DNA of 64,000 nucleotides. Origin: Streptomyces sp. TLI_146. GTDB taxonomy: Bacteria; Actinomycetota; Actinomycetes; Streptomycetales; Streptomycetaceae. The notes under the pieces were generated by a model, which made no database searches, was not told the DNA's origin, and was given only the letters and a program-made list of their open reading frames with translations. A program made the translations under genes and the position numbers. The DNA is taken from contig NZ_PJMX01000001.1 in NCBI RefSeq assembly GCF_002846415.1, forward strand, positions 2,852,001 to 2,916,000, in the 5' to 3' direction. Below are positions 1 to 8,733 of the stretch, piece by piece. Numbering within the stretch: position 1 is the stretch's first letter; the number at the start of each line of letters is the position of its first letter.

Positions 1-58
1 CCAGACCGGCCGTGAGCAGTGAAGCCGCGGCGAGGATTGCTCTCGCTCTGCGTCTCAT
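1..58 (-). CDS. N-terminus of a secreted protein (partial)
   Basis: Only the first 19 codons are in the window; the gene continues past the left edge. An ATG whose complement is at 56-58 opens a frame reading MRRRARAILAAASLLTAGL: an Arg-rich n-region and a hydrophobic core, typical of a Sec signal peptide. A purine-rich ribosome binding site (AAGGGGGG) lies a few bases upstream. It has the same orientation as the whiA operon but is separated from it by a strong hairpin, so it is probably a separate transcription unit. Function cannot be inferred from this fragment. Confidence 0.6.
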   Translation of the reverse strand, partial: MRRRARAILAAASLLTAGL

Positions 59-156
59 TGGCCCCCCTTGCTGTTGTGTGCCACGAAAGTGGACAGACGC
101 CAGGCTCATGACACTTCATGATCATGTCAATACCGTGGAAGGGTGGTGAAACCGGA

Positions 157-183
157 ACCGGCGCCCACCAAGTGGGCGCCGGT
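157..183 (-). terminator. Terminator-like hairpin after whiA
   Basis: A perfect 12-bp inverted repeat with a 3-base CAA loop: arms 157-168 and 172-183. It lies about 80 bases downstream of the whiA stop on the minus strand. There is no clear U tract, as is common for Streptomyces terminators. It probably ends the uvrC-rapZ-yvcK-whiA transcript. Confidence 0.65.
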
Positions 184-260
184 CACGGCGAGTTCAACAC
201 TAGGGCCCGACAGCGGTACGAGAGGGGCACCGACGCGAAGCGGAGGGAGCACTCCCCCGA

Positions 261-1250
261 TCAGCCGACCAGGCCGTCCGCCATCTCCTCGGTCAGATTG
301 GACTCGGTGCCGGGGATGCCCAGGTCCTGCGCCCGCTTGTCCGCCATCGCGAGCAGCCGGCGGATCCGGCCCGCGACCGCGTCCTTGGTCAGCGGCGGGT
401 CGGCGAGCGCGCCCAGCTCCTCCAGGGAGGCCTGCTTGTGCTCCATGCGCAGCCGCCCGGCGGCCGCCAGGTGCTCCGGCACCTCCTCGCCCAGGATCTC
501 CAGGGCGCGCTGCACCCGGGCCCCGGCGGCGACGGCGGCCCGGGCCGAGCGGCGCAGGTTGGCGTCGTCGAAGTTGGCCAGGCGGTTCGCGGTGGCCCGG
601 ACCTCGCGGCGCATCCGCCGCTCCTCCCAGGCGAGCACCGACTCGTGCGCGCCGAGCCGGGTCAGCAGGGCGCCGATCGCGTCGCCGTCGCGCACGACCA
701 CGCGGTCCACGCCGCGCACCTCGCGGGCCTTCGCGGCGATCTGGAGCCTGCGGGCCGCGCCGACCAGCGCGAGCGCCGCCTCCGGGCCCGGGCAGGTCAC
801 CTCCAAGGAGGAGGAGCGGCCCGGCTCGGTGAGCGAGCCGTGGGCGAGGAAGGCCCCGCGCCAGGCCGCCTCGGCGTCACAGGTGGCCCCCGAGACCACC
901 TGGGGCGGAAGGCCCCGGATGGGGCGGCCGCGGCCGTCCACGAGCCCGGTCTGGCGCGCCAGCTGGTCGCCGCCCGCCACCACCCGTACGACGAAGCGCG
1001 AGCCGCGGCGCAGCCCGCCCGGGGCCATCACGATCAGCTCGGAGCTGTGGCCGAAGATCTCCAGGATGTCCCGCTTGAGCCGGCGTGCCGCCATCGCGGT
1101 GTCCAGCTCCGCCTCGATCACGATGCGGCCGCTGACCAGGTGGAGTCCGCCCGCGAACCGCAGGATCGACGAGACCTCCGCCTTTCTGCAGCAGGTCCGG
1201 GTGACGGGGAGCCGGGAGATCTCATCCTTCACCGCTGCCGTCATCGCCAT
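261..1250 (-). CDS. whiA: Sporulation transcription regulator WhiA
   Basis: 329 residues, full length for WhiA. The family combines an N-terminal domain related to LAGLIDADG homing endonucleases, catalytically inactive, with a C-terminal helix-turn-helix; here the latter includes [20 protein letters not shown] near residues 275-295. In Streptomyces WhiA acts with WhiB to switch aerial hyphae from growth to sporulation septation. The ATG start (complement of 1248-1250) overlaps the yvcK stop by 10 bases, so translation is probably coupled. It is the last gene of the conserved uvrC-rapZ-yvcK-whiA cluster, and a strong hairpin follows. Confidence 0.97.
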   Translation of the reverse strand: MAMTAAVKDEISRLPVTRTCCRKAEVSSILRFAGGLHLVSGRIVIEAELDTAMAARRLKRDILEIFGHSSELIVMAPGGLRRGSRFVVRVVAGGDQLARQTGLVDGRGRPIRGLPPQVVSGATCDAEAAWRGAFLAHGSLTEPGRSSSLEVTCPGPEAALALVGAARRLQIAAKAREVRGVDRVVVRDGDAIGALLTRLGAHESVLAWEERRMRREVRATANRLANFDDANLRRSARAAVAAGARVQRALEILGEEVPEHLAAAGRLRMEHKQASLEELGALADPPLTKDAVAGRIRRLLAMADKRAQDLGIPGTESNLTEEMADGLVG

Positions 1251-2263
1251 GGGCCGATCCTTCCATGCATCCGAAAAATACGGTCGTACGCGGCGGCCAA
1301 CAGCTCCCGGTCGTGCTTCGGGGACCCGTCGGGCGCGGCGACCGCCGCCAGCTCGACCACGGCGCCGAGCTGCTTGGCGGCGTCGGCGAGGGACTCGCGG
1401 TCGGGCACGGCGGCCTCGTCGGCCAGCACCACGTCCAGGGCGAGTTTAGGGGCGTGTCGTCCCAAAACCTCCAAATGACGCTGCGGAGAGAAGCCATCGG
1501 TTTCGCCGGGCTGGGGCGCCAGGTTCAGCGAGAGCACCTTGCGGGCCTTGGTCACCGTCAGCGCGTCGAGCAGCTCGGGCACCAGCAGGTGCGGGATGAC
1601 CGAGGAGAACCAGGAGCCCGGGCCGAGCACCACCCAGTCGGCGTCCAGGACGGCCTCCACCGCCTCCGGGACGGCCGGCGGGTCGTGCGGGACCAGGTTG
1701 ACGGACTGCACCTCACCGGGGGTGAGCGCCACCGTGGCCTGGCCGCGGACTGTGTCCACGTCCGTGGGGCGGGCCGGGTCGTGGCCCCGGACCAGCGCCT
1801 CCAGCTCCAGCGGGACGGCGGACATCGGCAGCACCCTGCCGTGCGCCCCGAGGAGCTTGCCGACCAGGTCGAGCGCCTGGACGTGGTCGCCCAGCTGCTC
1901 CCACAGGGCCACGATCAGCAGATTGCCGACCGCGTGCTCGTGCAGCTCGCCCTGGGACTGGAAGCGGTGCTGGATGACCCGGGCCCAGGTCTGGCCCCAG
2001 TCGTCGTCGCCGCAGAGCGCCGCCAGCGCCTTGCGCAGGTCGCCCGGCGGCAGCACGCCCAGCTCCTCCCGGAGCCGGCCGCTGGAACCGCCGTCGTCGG
2101 CCACGGTGACGACGGCGGTCAGGTCGCCGGTGATCCGGCGCAGCGCCGCGAGCGACGCGGAGAGGCCCATGCCGCCGCCGAGGGCGACGACCTTGGGCTG
2201 GGCGCCACGCTTGCGGCCGGTGCGCAGCACCGGTCCGCTCGTGCGCCGTCGGTACACCTTCAC
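1241..2263 (-). CDS. yvcK: YvcK/CofD-like gluconeogenesis factor
   Basis: 340 residues. The start is the GTG at 2261-2263, which forms a GTGA overlap with the rapZ stop and gives VKVYRRR at the N-terminus. The N-terminal nucleotide-binding signature [14 protein letters not shown] is clear. [19 protein letters not shown] near two-thirds of the length is typical of the YvcK family, which shares the CofD fold. YvcK proteins bind UDP-sugars and are needed for growth on gluconeogenic carbon and for normal cell-wall synthesis in Firmicutes and actinobacteria. Position between rapZ and whiA is the conserved order. Confidence 0.93.
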   Translation of the reverse strand: MKVYRRRTSGPVLRTGRKRGAQPKVVALGGGMGLSASLAALRRITGDLTAVVTVADDGGSSGRLREELGVLPPGDLRKALAALCGDDDWGQTWARVIQHRFQSQGELHEHAVGNLLIVALWEQLGDHVQALDLVGKLLGAHGRVLPMSAVPLELEALVRGHDPARPTDVDTVRGQATVALTPGEVQSVNLVPHDPPAVPEAVEAVLDADWVVLGPGSWFSSVIPHLLVPELLDALTVTKARKVLSLNLAPQPGETDGFSPQRHLEVLGRHAPKLALDVVLADEAAVPDRESLADAAKQLGAVVELAAVAAPDGSPKHDRELLAAAYDRIFRMHGRIGPWR

Positions 2264-3201
2264 TCGCGCCCCATGTCCCGGTGTACGACGACGGTCTCGA
2301 TCCCCTCGGAGGCGAGACGGGCGGCCAGCTTCTCGGACATCGCCACCGAGCGGTGCTTGCCGCCGGTGCAGCCCACCGCGATCGTCACGTACCGCTTGCC
2401 CTCGCGGCGGTAGCCGGTCGCGATCAGCTGGAGCAGCTCGCTGTACTGGTTGAGGAACTCCTTGGCGCCGGGCTGGTTGAAGACGTAACCGGACACCTCC
2501 TCGTTCAGACCCGTGAACGGGCGCAGCTCCGGCACCCAGTGCGGGTTCGGCAGGAAGCGGCAGTCGACCACCAGGTCGGCGTCGACCGGCAGGCCGTACT
2601 TGTAGCCGAACGACATCACCGTGGCGCGCAGCTCCGGCTCCTCGTCCCCGGCGAACTGGGCGTCCATCTTGGCGCGCAGCTCGTGGACGTTGAGGCTGGA
2701 GGTGTCGATCACCAGGTCGGCGTCGCCGCGCAGCTCGCGCAGCAGGTCGCGCTCGGCCGCGATGCCGTCGACGATCCGGCCGTCGCCCTGGAGCGGGTGC
2801 GGGCGGCGCACCGACTCGAAGCGGCGCACCAGGGCGTCGTCGGACGACTCCAGGAAGACGATCCGCCGGGTGACCTGCTTGGAGTCCAGGTCGGCCAGCG
2901 ACTCGCGGAGGTTGTCGAAGAAACGGCGGCCGCGCACGTCGACGACGACGGCGATGCGGGCCACATTGCCCTGGGACCGGGCGCCGAGCTCCACCATGGT
3001 GGGGATCAGCGCGGGCGGCAGGTTGTCGACGACGAACCAGCCGAGGTCCTCCAGGCACTTGGCGGCGGTGCTGCGCCCGGCGCCGGACATCCCGGAGATG
3101 ATCACCAGCTCGGGGATGGCCGGTTCTGCGGCGTCGTTCGTCGTGCCCGTACTCACGTGTGCGGCTCCAGCTTCTGCTTCTGTTCGGTCGTGCTCAGTCA
3201 T
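2260..3201 (-). CDS. rapZ: RNase adapter / nucleotide-binding protein RapZ
   Basis: 313 residues. A Walker A motif GMSGAGRST is at about residues 37-45. The C-terminal half carries conserved RapZ blocks such as [19 protein letters not shown] and [10 protein letters not shown]. In E. coli RapZ guides RNase E to glucosamine-6-phosphate synthase small RNAs; the actinobacterial role is less defined. The ATG start overlaps the uvrC stop (ATGA), and the stop overlaps the yvcK GTG start, so four genes are translationally linked. The first 30 residues are a variable Ala/Thr/Glu-rich extension. Confidence 0.95.
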   Translation of the reverse strand: MTEHDRTEAEAGAAHVSTGTTNDAAEPAIPELVIISGMSGAGRSTAAKCLEDLGWFVVDNLPPALIPTMVELGARSQGNVARIAVVVDVRGRRFFDNLRESLADLDSKQVTRRIVFLESSDDALVRRFESVRRPHPLQGDGRIVDGIAAERDLLRELRGDADLVIDTSSLNVHELRAKMDAQFAGDEEPELRATVMSFGYKYGLPVDADLVVDCRFLPNPHWVPELRPFTGLNEEVSGYVFNQPGAKEFLNQYSELLQLIATGYRREGKRYVTIAVGCTGGKHRSVAMSEKLAARLASEGIETVVVHRDMGRE

Positions 3202-5246
3202 TTCGTGGATCCCCCGTCGTCCTCTTCAATGATCTCTCCTGTCGCCGTGTTCACGGCGGGTGCGGCCGGAGCTGCCTGTGCCAGGGCCGCTGCCACGGTC
3301 TCGGCCGTCTTGCGGCCTATCCCGGGAACTTCACAGATCTGCTCGATTGTCGCCGACCGGAGCCGCTTCACCGAGCCGAAATGCTTGACGAGCGCCTGTT
3401 TGCGGGACTCGCCCAGACCCGGCACCGCGTCCAGGGGGCTCGCCTTGAACCGCTTCGTCCGCTTGGCCCGCTGGTAGGTGATGGCGAACCGGTGAGCCTC
3501 GTCACGCACGCGCTGGAGCAGATACAGCCCCTCGCTGGAGCGGGGCAGGACGACCGGGTCGTCGTCGTCCGGCAGCCAGACCTCCTCCAGCCGCTTGGCC
3601 AGGCCGCACACGGCCACATCGTCTATCCCCAGCTCGTCCAGGGCCCGCTTGGCCGCCGCCACCTGCGGCTGCCCACCGTCGACCACCACGAGCTGCGGCG
3701 GGTAGGCGAACCGCTTGGGCCGCCCGTCCTCGGTGCGGGGCCCGGCCTCCACGGGAGCCTCGCCAGGGGCCGGGACCTCGCCGGAGGGGGCCGGGCCCGC
3801 CTCGGCGCCCCCGTCCTCCTCGCCGTCCGCCCACTCCCCCAGCCGCGCGCTCTCGGCCAGGTACCGCTTGAAGCGGCGGGTGATCACCTCGTGCATGGAC
3901 CGGACGTCGTCCTGGCCCTCGAAGCCCTTGATCTGGAAGCGCCGGTACTCGCTCTTCCTGGCCAGGCCGTCCTCGAAGACGACCATGGACGCCACCACGT
4001 CGTCGCCCTGGAGGTGCGAGATGTCGAAGCACTCGATCCGCAGCGGGGCGCTGTCCAGGTCCAGGGCCTGGGCGATCTCCTCCAGGGCCCGGGAGCGGGT
4101 GGTCAGGTCCGAGGCGCGCTTGGTCTTGTGCAGCGCGAGCGCCTGCTGCGCGTTGCGCGCGACCGTCGCCATCAGGTCCTTCTTGTCGCCGCGCTGCGGG
4201 ATCCGCAGGGACACCTGCGACCCGCGCCGCCCGGCCAGCCAGGCGCCCACCGACTCCGCATCCTCGGGCAGCGCCGGGACCAGCACCTCCTTCGGTACGG
4301 AGTCGCCGGTCTCCTCCCCGTACAGCTGCTGGAGGGCGTGCTCGACCAGGCCCGCCGTGTCGACGGCCTCGACCTTGTCGGTGACCCAGCCGCGCTGGCC
4401 GCGCACCCGCCCGCCGCGCACATGGAAGATCTGGACGGCCGCCTCCAGCTCGTCCTCGGCGACCGCGATCAGGTCCGCGTCGGTGGCGTCGGTGAACACC
4501 ACCGCGTTCTTCTCCAGGGCGCGGCGCAGCGCCCCGATGTCGTCGCGCAGCCGCGCCGCCCGCTCGTACTCCATCTCCTCGGCCGCAGCCCCCATCTGCT
4601 TCTCCAGACGGCGGATGTACGTGCCGGTGCGCCCGGCCATGAAGTCGCAGAAGTCCTCGGCCAGTTCGCGGTGCTCCTCGGGCGTGACCCGGCCGACGCA
4701 GGGGGCCGCGCACTTGCCGATGTAGCCGAGCAGACAGGGGCGGCCGATCTGGGCGGAGCGCTTGAACACCCCGGCGGAGCACGTCCGTACGGGAAAGACG
4801 CGGAGCATCAGGTCGACGGTCTCGCGGATCGCCCACGCGTGTCCGTACGGACCGAAGTAGCGCACGCCCTTCTTCTTGGCGCCGCGCATCACCTGGACCC
4901 TCGGGAACTCCTCGTTGAGGGTGACCGCCAGGTACGGATAGCTCTTGTCGTCGCGGTACTTGACGTTGAAGCGGGGGTCGAACTCCTTGATCCACGAATA
5001 TTCGAGCTGGAGGGCCTCGACCTCGGTGGAGACGACCGTCCACTCCACGGACGCGGCCGTGGTGACCATCGTGGCCGTGCGCGGGTGCAGGCCGGTGAGC
5101 GGCTGGAAGTAGTTCGCGAGCCGCTGGCGCAGGGACTTGGCCTTGCCGACGTAGATCACCCGGCGGTGCTCGTCCCGGAACTTGTAGACCCCCGGCGAGT
5201 CGGGGATCTGTCCCGGCTTGGGGCGGTAGGTGGAGGGGTCTGCCAT
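3198..5246 (-). CDS. uvrC: Excinuclease ABC subunit UvrC
   Basis: 682 residues from the ATG at 5244-5246 ([12 protein letters not shown]). An upstream in-frame extension exists but lacks family similarity and runs through the promoter. Domains in order: GIY-YIG nuclease ([20 protein letters not shown] near residues 20-40), a UVR motif that contacts UvrB ([13 protein letters not shown]), the RNase H-like second nuclease ([20 protein letters not shown]), and C-terminal helix-hairpin-helix repeats ([19 protein letters not shown]). It makes the 3' and 5' incisions in nucleotide excision repair. A damage-type promoter sits 7 bases before the ATG. An acidic Gly/Pro-rich insert lies between the nuclease blocks. 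Confidence 0.97.
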   Translation of the reverse strand: MADPSTYRPKPGQIPDSPGVYKFRDEHRRVIYVGKAKSLRQRLANYFQPLTGLHPRTATMVTTAASVEWTVVSTEVEALQLEYSWIKEFDPRFNVKYRDDKSYPYLAVTLNEEFPRVQVMRGAKKKGVRYFGPYGHAWAIRETVDLMLRVFPVRTCSAGVFKRSAQIGRPCLLGYIGKCAAPCVGRVTPEEHRELAEDFCDFMAGRTGTYIRRLEKQMGAAAEEMEYERAARLRDDIGALRRALEKNAVVFTDATDADLIAVAEDELEAAVQIFHVRGGRVRGQRGWVTDKVEAVDTAGLVEHALQQLYGEETGDSVPKEVLVPALPEDAESVGAWLAGRRGSQVSLRIPQRGDKKDLMATVARNAQQALALHKTKRASDLTTRSRALEEIAQALDLDSAPLRIECFDISHLQGDDVVASMVVFEDGLARKSEYRRFQIKGFEGQDDVRSMHEVITRRFKRYLAESARLGEWADGEEDGGAEAGPAPSGEVPAPGEAPVEAGPRTEDGRPKRFAYPPQLVVVDGGQPQVAAAKRALDELGIDDVAVCGLAKRLEEVWLPDDDDPVVLPRSSEGLYLLQRVRDEAHRFAITYQRAKRTKRFKASPLDAVPGLGESRKQALVKHFGSVKRLRSATIEQICEVPGIGRKTAETVAAALAQAAPAAPAVNTATGEIIEEDDGGSTK

Positions 5247-5253
5247 GTCCACC

Positions 5254-5276
5254 ACCCTACTGGCGGGGACCGACAA
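5254..5276 (-). promoter_or_regulatory. RecA-independent damage promoter motif for uvrC
   Basis: On the minus strand: TTGTCGGTC (5268-5276), 8 bases, TAGGGT (5254-5259), then 7 bases to the uvrC ATG. This fits the published mycobacterial RecA-NDp pattern TTGTCRGTG-N8-TAnnnT, recognised by PafBC, with one mismatch in the last -35 base. The spacing predicts a transcript starting at or next to the ATG, so the mRNA would be leaderless. Confidence 0.75.
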
Positions 5277-5357
5277 CGCGGTTTCACGGGGGCACGGGCC
5301 TGTTCCCCTGTGCACCCGAAGCCGAGAACCCGCCGAGGGGGTCCGGAGGGCCTTCAA

Positions 5358-5399
5358 GGGGCGCGGGGAACTGCGCGACCAGCCACGCACGATCCGCAG
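5358..5399 (+). repeat. Dispersed intergenic repeat, copy 1
   Basis: Single copy of the family sharing GGGGCGCGGGGAACTGCGCG followed by ACCAGCC and, about 12 bases on, CCGCAG. It lies between the upstream side of uvrC and the 3' end of the surface-protein gene. Other copies are near 9.7-10.0 and 59.3-59.5 kb. Confidence 0.8.
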
Positions 5400-5424
5400 C
5401 TGATCGCACAGTCCTCAGAAGGGC

Positions 5425-6246
5425 CTACGCCCGGTTACCCCCGCGCCGACGGCGCAGCGCCACGGTGCCCAGTCCGAGCGCCGCGAGGGCCCCCGCACCG
5501 GCGGTCACCGAGGTGGCCGTGAGAGCGCTGTCCCCGCCGTCGGCGGGTGCGGCTGCCGCCGCCTGGGCCCGAGCCTCCTCCGGCGTCTGGCCGTAGCCTC
5601 CGGCCTTGCCGGACTTCGCGTACGCGGAGCCGGGCAGCTTGTCGCCGTAGGCCCGCTGGACGCGCTTCTGATAGGCGCCCAGGGTCGTGCCCTTGGCGCC
5701 GACCGCCCGCACCGCGTCCTCGTCCAGGGGGAGCACGGTCGCGCCCTTCTGGACGTACCAGGCGTTGATCTGCGGCTCCTGGAAGACCGTGCCGCCCGGC
5801 AGCCTGCTCGCGCCCGCCGCGGCGTAGCGGGCCTCGTCGTCACCGGTGGCTATGTTCACCACCTTCCAGGTGGTGCCCTGCGGCACGGTCCACAGGGAGG
5901 CCTTCTGGCCGTCCGAGGAGACGGCCGTGGAAGCGAGGTACTCCAGCTTCGCCACCGAGACACCCGCCCGCCCGGCGACGAACTCCGGGGAGAGCGTGTA
6001 GACGGGCACCGCATCGCCCTGGATGCGCGGGGCGGCGGCGGTCAGGGACACCTTGCCGTCCCGGGCGAAGAACCGGGAGAGCGTGTCGAGGGTCGCGGGG
6101 GCCGCGGCCGCCTGACGGGCGGCCGCCTTGGAGCCGGCCGTCGCGGTGGGGTGCTCGCCGGCCGCCGCGTACGAGGCGCACAGGCCGGTGAGCAGCGCCG
6201 CGACGGCGGCGGAGGAGGACAGACGTCGCAGGGTCATCGTCGTCAC
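5425..6246 (-). CDS. Secreted, C-terminally membrane-anchored protein of unknown function
   Basis: 273 residues from the GTG at 6244-6246, or 270 from the ATG at 6235-6237. The GTG forms a GTGA overlap with the stop of the upstream protease gene, so the two are translationally coupled. The N-terminus is a clear signal peptide (RRLSSSAAVAALLTGLCAS). The C-terminus has the architecture of a wall-sorted protein: a hydrophobic segment (AGALAALGLGTVAL) followed by RRRR. No canonical LPxTG or LAxTG box is visible; LTATS just before the segment is only a weak resemblance. The middle is Ala/Gly-rich with no domain I recognise. The coupling suggests it works with the protease as a substrate, inhibitor or tether. 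Confidence 0.8.
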   Translation of the reverse strand: MTTMTLRRLSSSAAVAALLTGLCASYAAAGEHPTATAGSKAAARQAAAAPATLDTLSRFFARDGKVSLTAAAPRIQGDAVPVYTLSPEFVAGRAGVSVAKLEYLASTAVSSDGQKASLWTVPQGTTWKVVNIATGDDEARYAAAGASRLPGGTVFQEPQINAWYVQKGATVLPLDEDAVRAVGAKGTTLGAYQKRVQRAYGDKLPGSAYAKSGKAGGYGQTPEEARAQAAAAAPADGGDSALTATSVTAGAGALAALGLGTVALRRRRGGNRA

Positions 6247-6896
6247 GCCCCGATCCGGTAGAGCGAGTGGGTCCAGGAGAACGAGTCGTTGTCGACGTAC
6301 CAGTCGTGCGAGGCCCAGTTGTAGCGGTTGCTGGAGGGCCACGGGTCGCCCCAGTAGACCCAGCTGCCGGCGGTGTCGTACCCGTAGACCACATGCATGT
6401 GACCGCCGCCGCTGGACCACTGGATACGGCTCTCCATCGGCCGGTTGGCGTTGATCTCGGTCTGTACGGTCGAGTAGCGCAGCCAGCCGCTGACGTACGA
6501 ACCGGAGCTGATCCCGGCCCAGTCGAGCGCGTTCTGCACATTGCCCAGGTCCGCCTGCCAGTTGGGGCAGTCGTAGCCCTGCTGGCGCCCGAAGGCGGCG
6601 TTGCAGAACTGGTTCTGGCTGTAGCTGCGCCCGAACCAGGTGGCGATGGTGTTTCCGCTGGCGGCCCAGCACCAGTTGTTCTTCTGCTGGGCCTGCATGG
6701 TGATGTTGAGCCGCTTCGACGTGGCTGCCGTGGCGGACGGCGAGTCGGCGGCGGTACGGGTGTCGGTGGCGGCGGTCGTGGTGGCGGCGGTCGTGCCGTG
6801 CTCGTGCGGGGATGCGACGGCGCTCGCCGTGGGGGCGGCGAGCAGGGCCGTCACCACGAGGGCGAGGGCCGAAAGCCGTCTCTTGCGGTTGTGCAT
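6243..6896 (-). CDS. Secreted papain-like cysteine protease
   Basis: 217 residues. The ATG at 6894-6896 is preceded by a good ribosome binding site (GGGAGGA). A Sec signal peptide (about residues 1-27) is followed by a Thr/Ala-rich stretch and then the catalytic domain. Visible active-site elements are QKNNWCWAASG (Gln and the nucleophile Cys), GGGHMHVVYGYD (His) and WGDPW (Asp), as in AvrRpt2-like and C39-like papain-fold proteases. The catalytic part is short and predicted to act outside the cell. A sigma70-type promoter lies about 60 bases upstream. The substrate is unknown; the coupled anchored protein is the obvious candidate partner. Confidence 0.85.
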   Translation of the reverse strand: MHNRKRRLSALALVVTALLAAPTASAVASPHEHGTTAATTTAATDTRTAADSPSATAATSKRLNITMQAQQKNNWCWAASGNTIATWFGRSYSQNQFCNAAFGRQQGYDCPNWQADLGNVQNALDWAGISSGSYVSGWLRYSTVQTEINANRPMESRIQWSSGGGHMHVVYGYDTAGSWVYWGDPWPSSNRYNWASHDWYVDNDSFSWTHSLYRIGA

Positions 6897-6957
6897 CGCG
6901 TTCCTCCCGAAGCGGGGGGTGTGGGGATCGGAGGAGCGCGTCCGGACGCTTTCGGTG

Positions 6958-6986
6958 AGCATCGAACGTTGTCGTGGGCTGGTCAA
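6958..6986 (-). promoter_or_regulatory. Promoter for the protease / anchored-protein pair
   Basis: On the minus strand: TTGACC (6981-6986), 17-base spacer, GATGCT (6958-6963), a reasonable sigma70-type (HrdB) promoter. The predicted transcript would start near 6951, giving a leader of about 55 bases before the protease ATG at 6896. Inferred from consensus only. Confidence 0.55.
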
Positions 6987-7101
6987 CGCGCTTCAATGCG
7001 AGGTGAGACGCGGGTGTGAACGGAGTGGCCGCCATGTGAACGGGGCCTCCGGGCCCACCAGGCCGCCCGGGTCCCGCGGCGACCCGTGACCACCCCCCGC
7101 C

Positions 7102-7113
7102 GTGAACGTTCAC
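7102..7113. promoter_or_regulatory. Perfect palindrome GTGAACGTTCAC
   Basis: A 12-bp perfect palindrome in the 315-base gap between the divergent protease and XRE-like genes. The half-site GTGAAC recurs at 7016-7021 and 7036-7041. Together they look like a regulator binding array, possibly for the adjacent XRE-like protein. It does not match the spacing of a LexA box. The rest of this gap holds only the protease promoter. Confidence 0.5.
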
Positions 7114-7211
7114 TGTGCGGCCCGAAGTCCCCGGACCAGCGGCGCAGTTGAACCAGGCCGTCCGCACGGCCACCCCCCACCGAGATCCGAGCAGTCCCGA
7201 GGGAGTCCCCC

Positions 7212-8135
7212 ATGCTCCACACCGATGCCGATCTGGCACAGGTGCTGCACACCGGTCCGTTCCATCTGGCGCTGCGCGCCGCGCTCGCCGTCCGCGGACT
7301 TCCGCTCCAACGCGTCCAGCACCATCTCGCCGGGCGCGGCGTCAAGGTCGGTGTGACCAGCCTCAGTTACTGGCAGCAGGGCGCCCGGCGGCCGCAGCGC
7401 GCCGAGTCGCTGCGGGCCGTGCGCGCCCTGGAGGAGGTACTCGGGCTGCCGGACCGCTCGCTGCTGCGGCTGCTCGACGACGGCGACGCGCGCGAGGCGG
7501 AACGCCCGGCGGGCCGCTCCTACCGCTCGCTGGTGGAGGCCTCCGGGGTCGTCGAGCGGCTGATCACGGGCCTGGAGTCACCGGTGGACGGCGGGCTGCA
7601 CACCGTCGGCCACCAGGAGCGGGTGCGCGTCGGGGCGCACCGCGAGCTGCTCGGCCGCGACTCCCAGCAGGTGGTGCGGGCCCATCGGGACGGCGTCGAC
7701 CGCTATCTCGCCATCCACCACGGCGACCCGGGCTGCGACCCGTCCCGGGTCCGGGTGCGCGCCGCCGAGAACTGCCGCACCGGGCGGGTGCGCTGGGACG
7801 CCGAGACCGGCGTGCTGGTGGCCGAGCTGCTCTTCGACGCCCGGCTGCGGGCCGGTGAGACGTACCTCTTCGGCTACGGCTTCGAGGACGGCACGGCGGG
7901 CCCGAGCAGCGAGTACGTACGCGGCTTCAGTTTCGCGGGCGGGCAGTACGTGCTCCAGGTCCGCTTCGACGAGCAGGCCCTGCCGGTGCGGTGCCGCCGC
8001 TTCGCCCGGACGTCGGCCGGCGCGGCCCGCTCGGCCCGGGGCGATCTGACGCTGAGCGGGCGGCACCGCACGGTGCACCTGGTCGAGCAGGGGGTGCGGC
8101 CGGGGATCCTGGGGATCGACTGGGACTGGGCGTGA
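7212..8135 (+). CDS. XRE-like DNA-binding protein of unknown role
   Basis: 307 residues; ATG at 7212 with GAGGGAG just upstream. Residues about 30-85 read like a Cro/C1-type helix-turn-helix used by Streptomyces XRE regulators (LSYWQQGARRPQRAESLRAV followed by LEEVLGLP). The remaining 200 residues are rich in beta-strand patterns with several Trp/Tyr/Phe positions (FGYGFEDG, GIDWDWA at the very end) and may be a ligand-sensing or interaction domain I do not recognise. It is divergent from the protease pair, with GTGAAC palindromes between them, so local regulation is plausible. A strong hairpin follows the stop. Confidence 0.8.
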   Translation: MLHTDADLAQVLHTGPFHLALRAALAVRGLPLQRVQHHLAGRGVKVGVTSLSYWQQGARRPQRAESLRAVRALEEVLGLPDRSLLRLLDDGDAREAERPAGRSYRSLVEASGVVERLITGLESPVDGGLHTVGHQERVRVGAHRELLGRDSQQVVRAHRDGVDRYLAIHHGDPGCDPSRVRVRAAENCRTGRVRWDAETGVLVAELLFDARLRAGETYLFGYGFEDGTAGPSSEYVRGFSFAGGQYVLQVRFDEQALPVRCRRFARTSAGAARSARGDLTLSGRHRTVHLVEQGVRPGILGIDWDWA

Positions 8136-8141
8136 ACGTGT

Positions 8142-8168
8142 CCGCCTACGTACTACGTACGTAGGCGG
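8142..8168. terminator. Bidirectional terminator hairpin
   Basis: 11-bp perfect inverted repeat CCGCCTACGTA / TACGTAGGCGG (8142-8152 and 8158-8168) with a 5-base loop, between the convergent XRE-like and Rieske genes. It can serve both strands. Confidence 0.75.
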
Positions 8169-8173
8169 TGGTC

Positions 8174-8602
8174 CTACGCGTCCGGACCGGCGACGAGCTT
8201 GCCGTCCTTGACCCGCACCGGGACGGAGGGCAGCGGGACCGTCGCCGGGCCCTGGACCGGCTTGCCGGTCATCACGTCGAAGCGGCTGCCGTGGCAGGGG
8301 CAGTTCCCGTGCCCGTCGTCGATCTTGTCCAGGACGCAGCCGGCGTGGGTGCACTGGGCGCTGAACGCCTTGTACTCGCCCTTGGCCGGGCAGGACACCA
8401 TCAGCCGCTGCTCGCGGTAGAGCTTGGCCCCGCCGACCGGGATCTCCTCGGGAGCGCCCAGGGCGACCGGCGCGGTCGGGGTCGGGGCCTCGGCGTGGCC
8501 GAGCTTGGAGTCGGTGGAGCAGGCGGCCACTCCCAGCCCGGCGGCCCCGGCGAGGGCCGCGCCTTTCAGCACGGTACGACGGGCGGCGGGCTGGCCGGAC
8601 AT
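8174..8602 (-). CDS. Rieske [2Fe-2S] lipoprotein, Tat type
   Basis: 142 residues from the ATG at 8600-8602, which has GGAGA upstream; an in-frame start six codons earlier is less likely. Cluster ligands are CTHAGC (84-89) and CPCHGS (101-106), the Rieske pattern of two Cys and two His. The N-terminus has a twin-arginine motif (ARRTVLKGA) and a lipobox ending at Cys28 (GVAAC), so it is probably exported folded and lipid-anchored. It is much shorter than the bc1-complex Rieske subunit and no cytochrome gene is adjacent, so it is likely a small stand-alone electron carrier. Confidence 0.9.
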   Translation of the reverse strand: MSGQPAARRTVLKGAALAGAAGLGVAACSTDSKLGHAEAPTPTAPVALGAPEEIPVGGAKLYREQRLMVSCPAKGEYKAFSAQCTHAGCVLDKIDDGHGNCPCHGSRFDVMTGKPVQGPATVPLPSVPVRVKDGKLVAGPDA

Positions 8603-8733
8603 GGGGTCTCCACAGGTCATGGGGGTTGGTGACGTATCCGACGATACCGGCGGGAGCCGTGGGACCCGGGGGTGGGTGGTGGCGGGGGCCGGGGCTGGAC
8701 GGGACGGGTCCGGATGGGTGTACGTTCGGCCGC

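Noticed and set aside
7102..7113. LexA (SOS) box
   Set aside because: GAACGTTC has no spacer between half-sites, unlike the actinobacterial GAAC-N4-GTTC type box, and the adjacent genes are not SOS genes. No LexA box was found before uvrA, uvrB or uvrC either.
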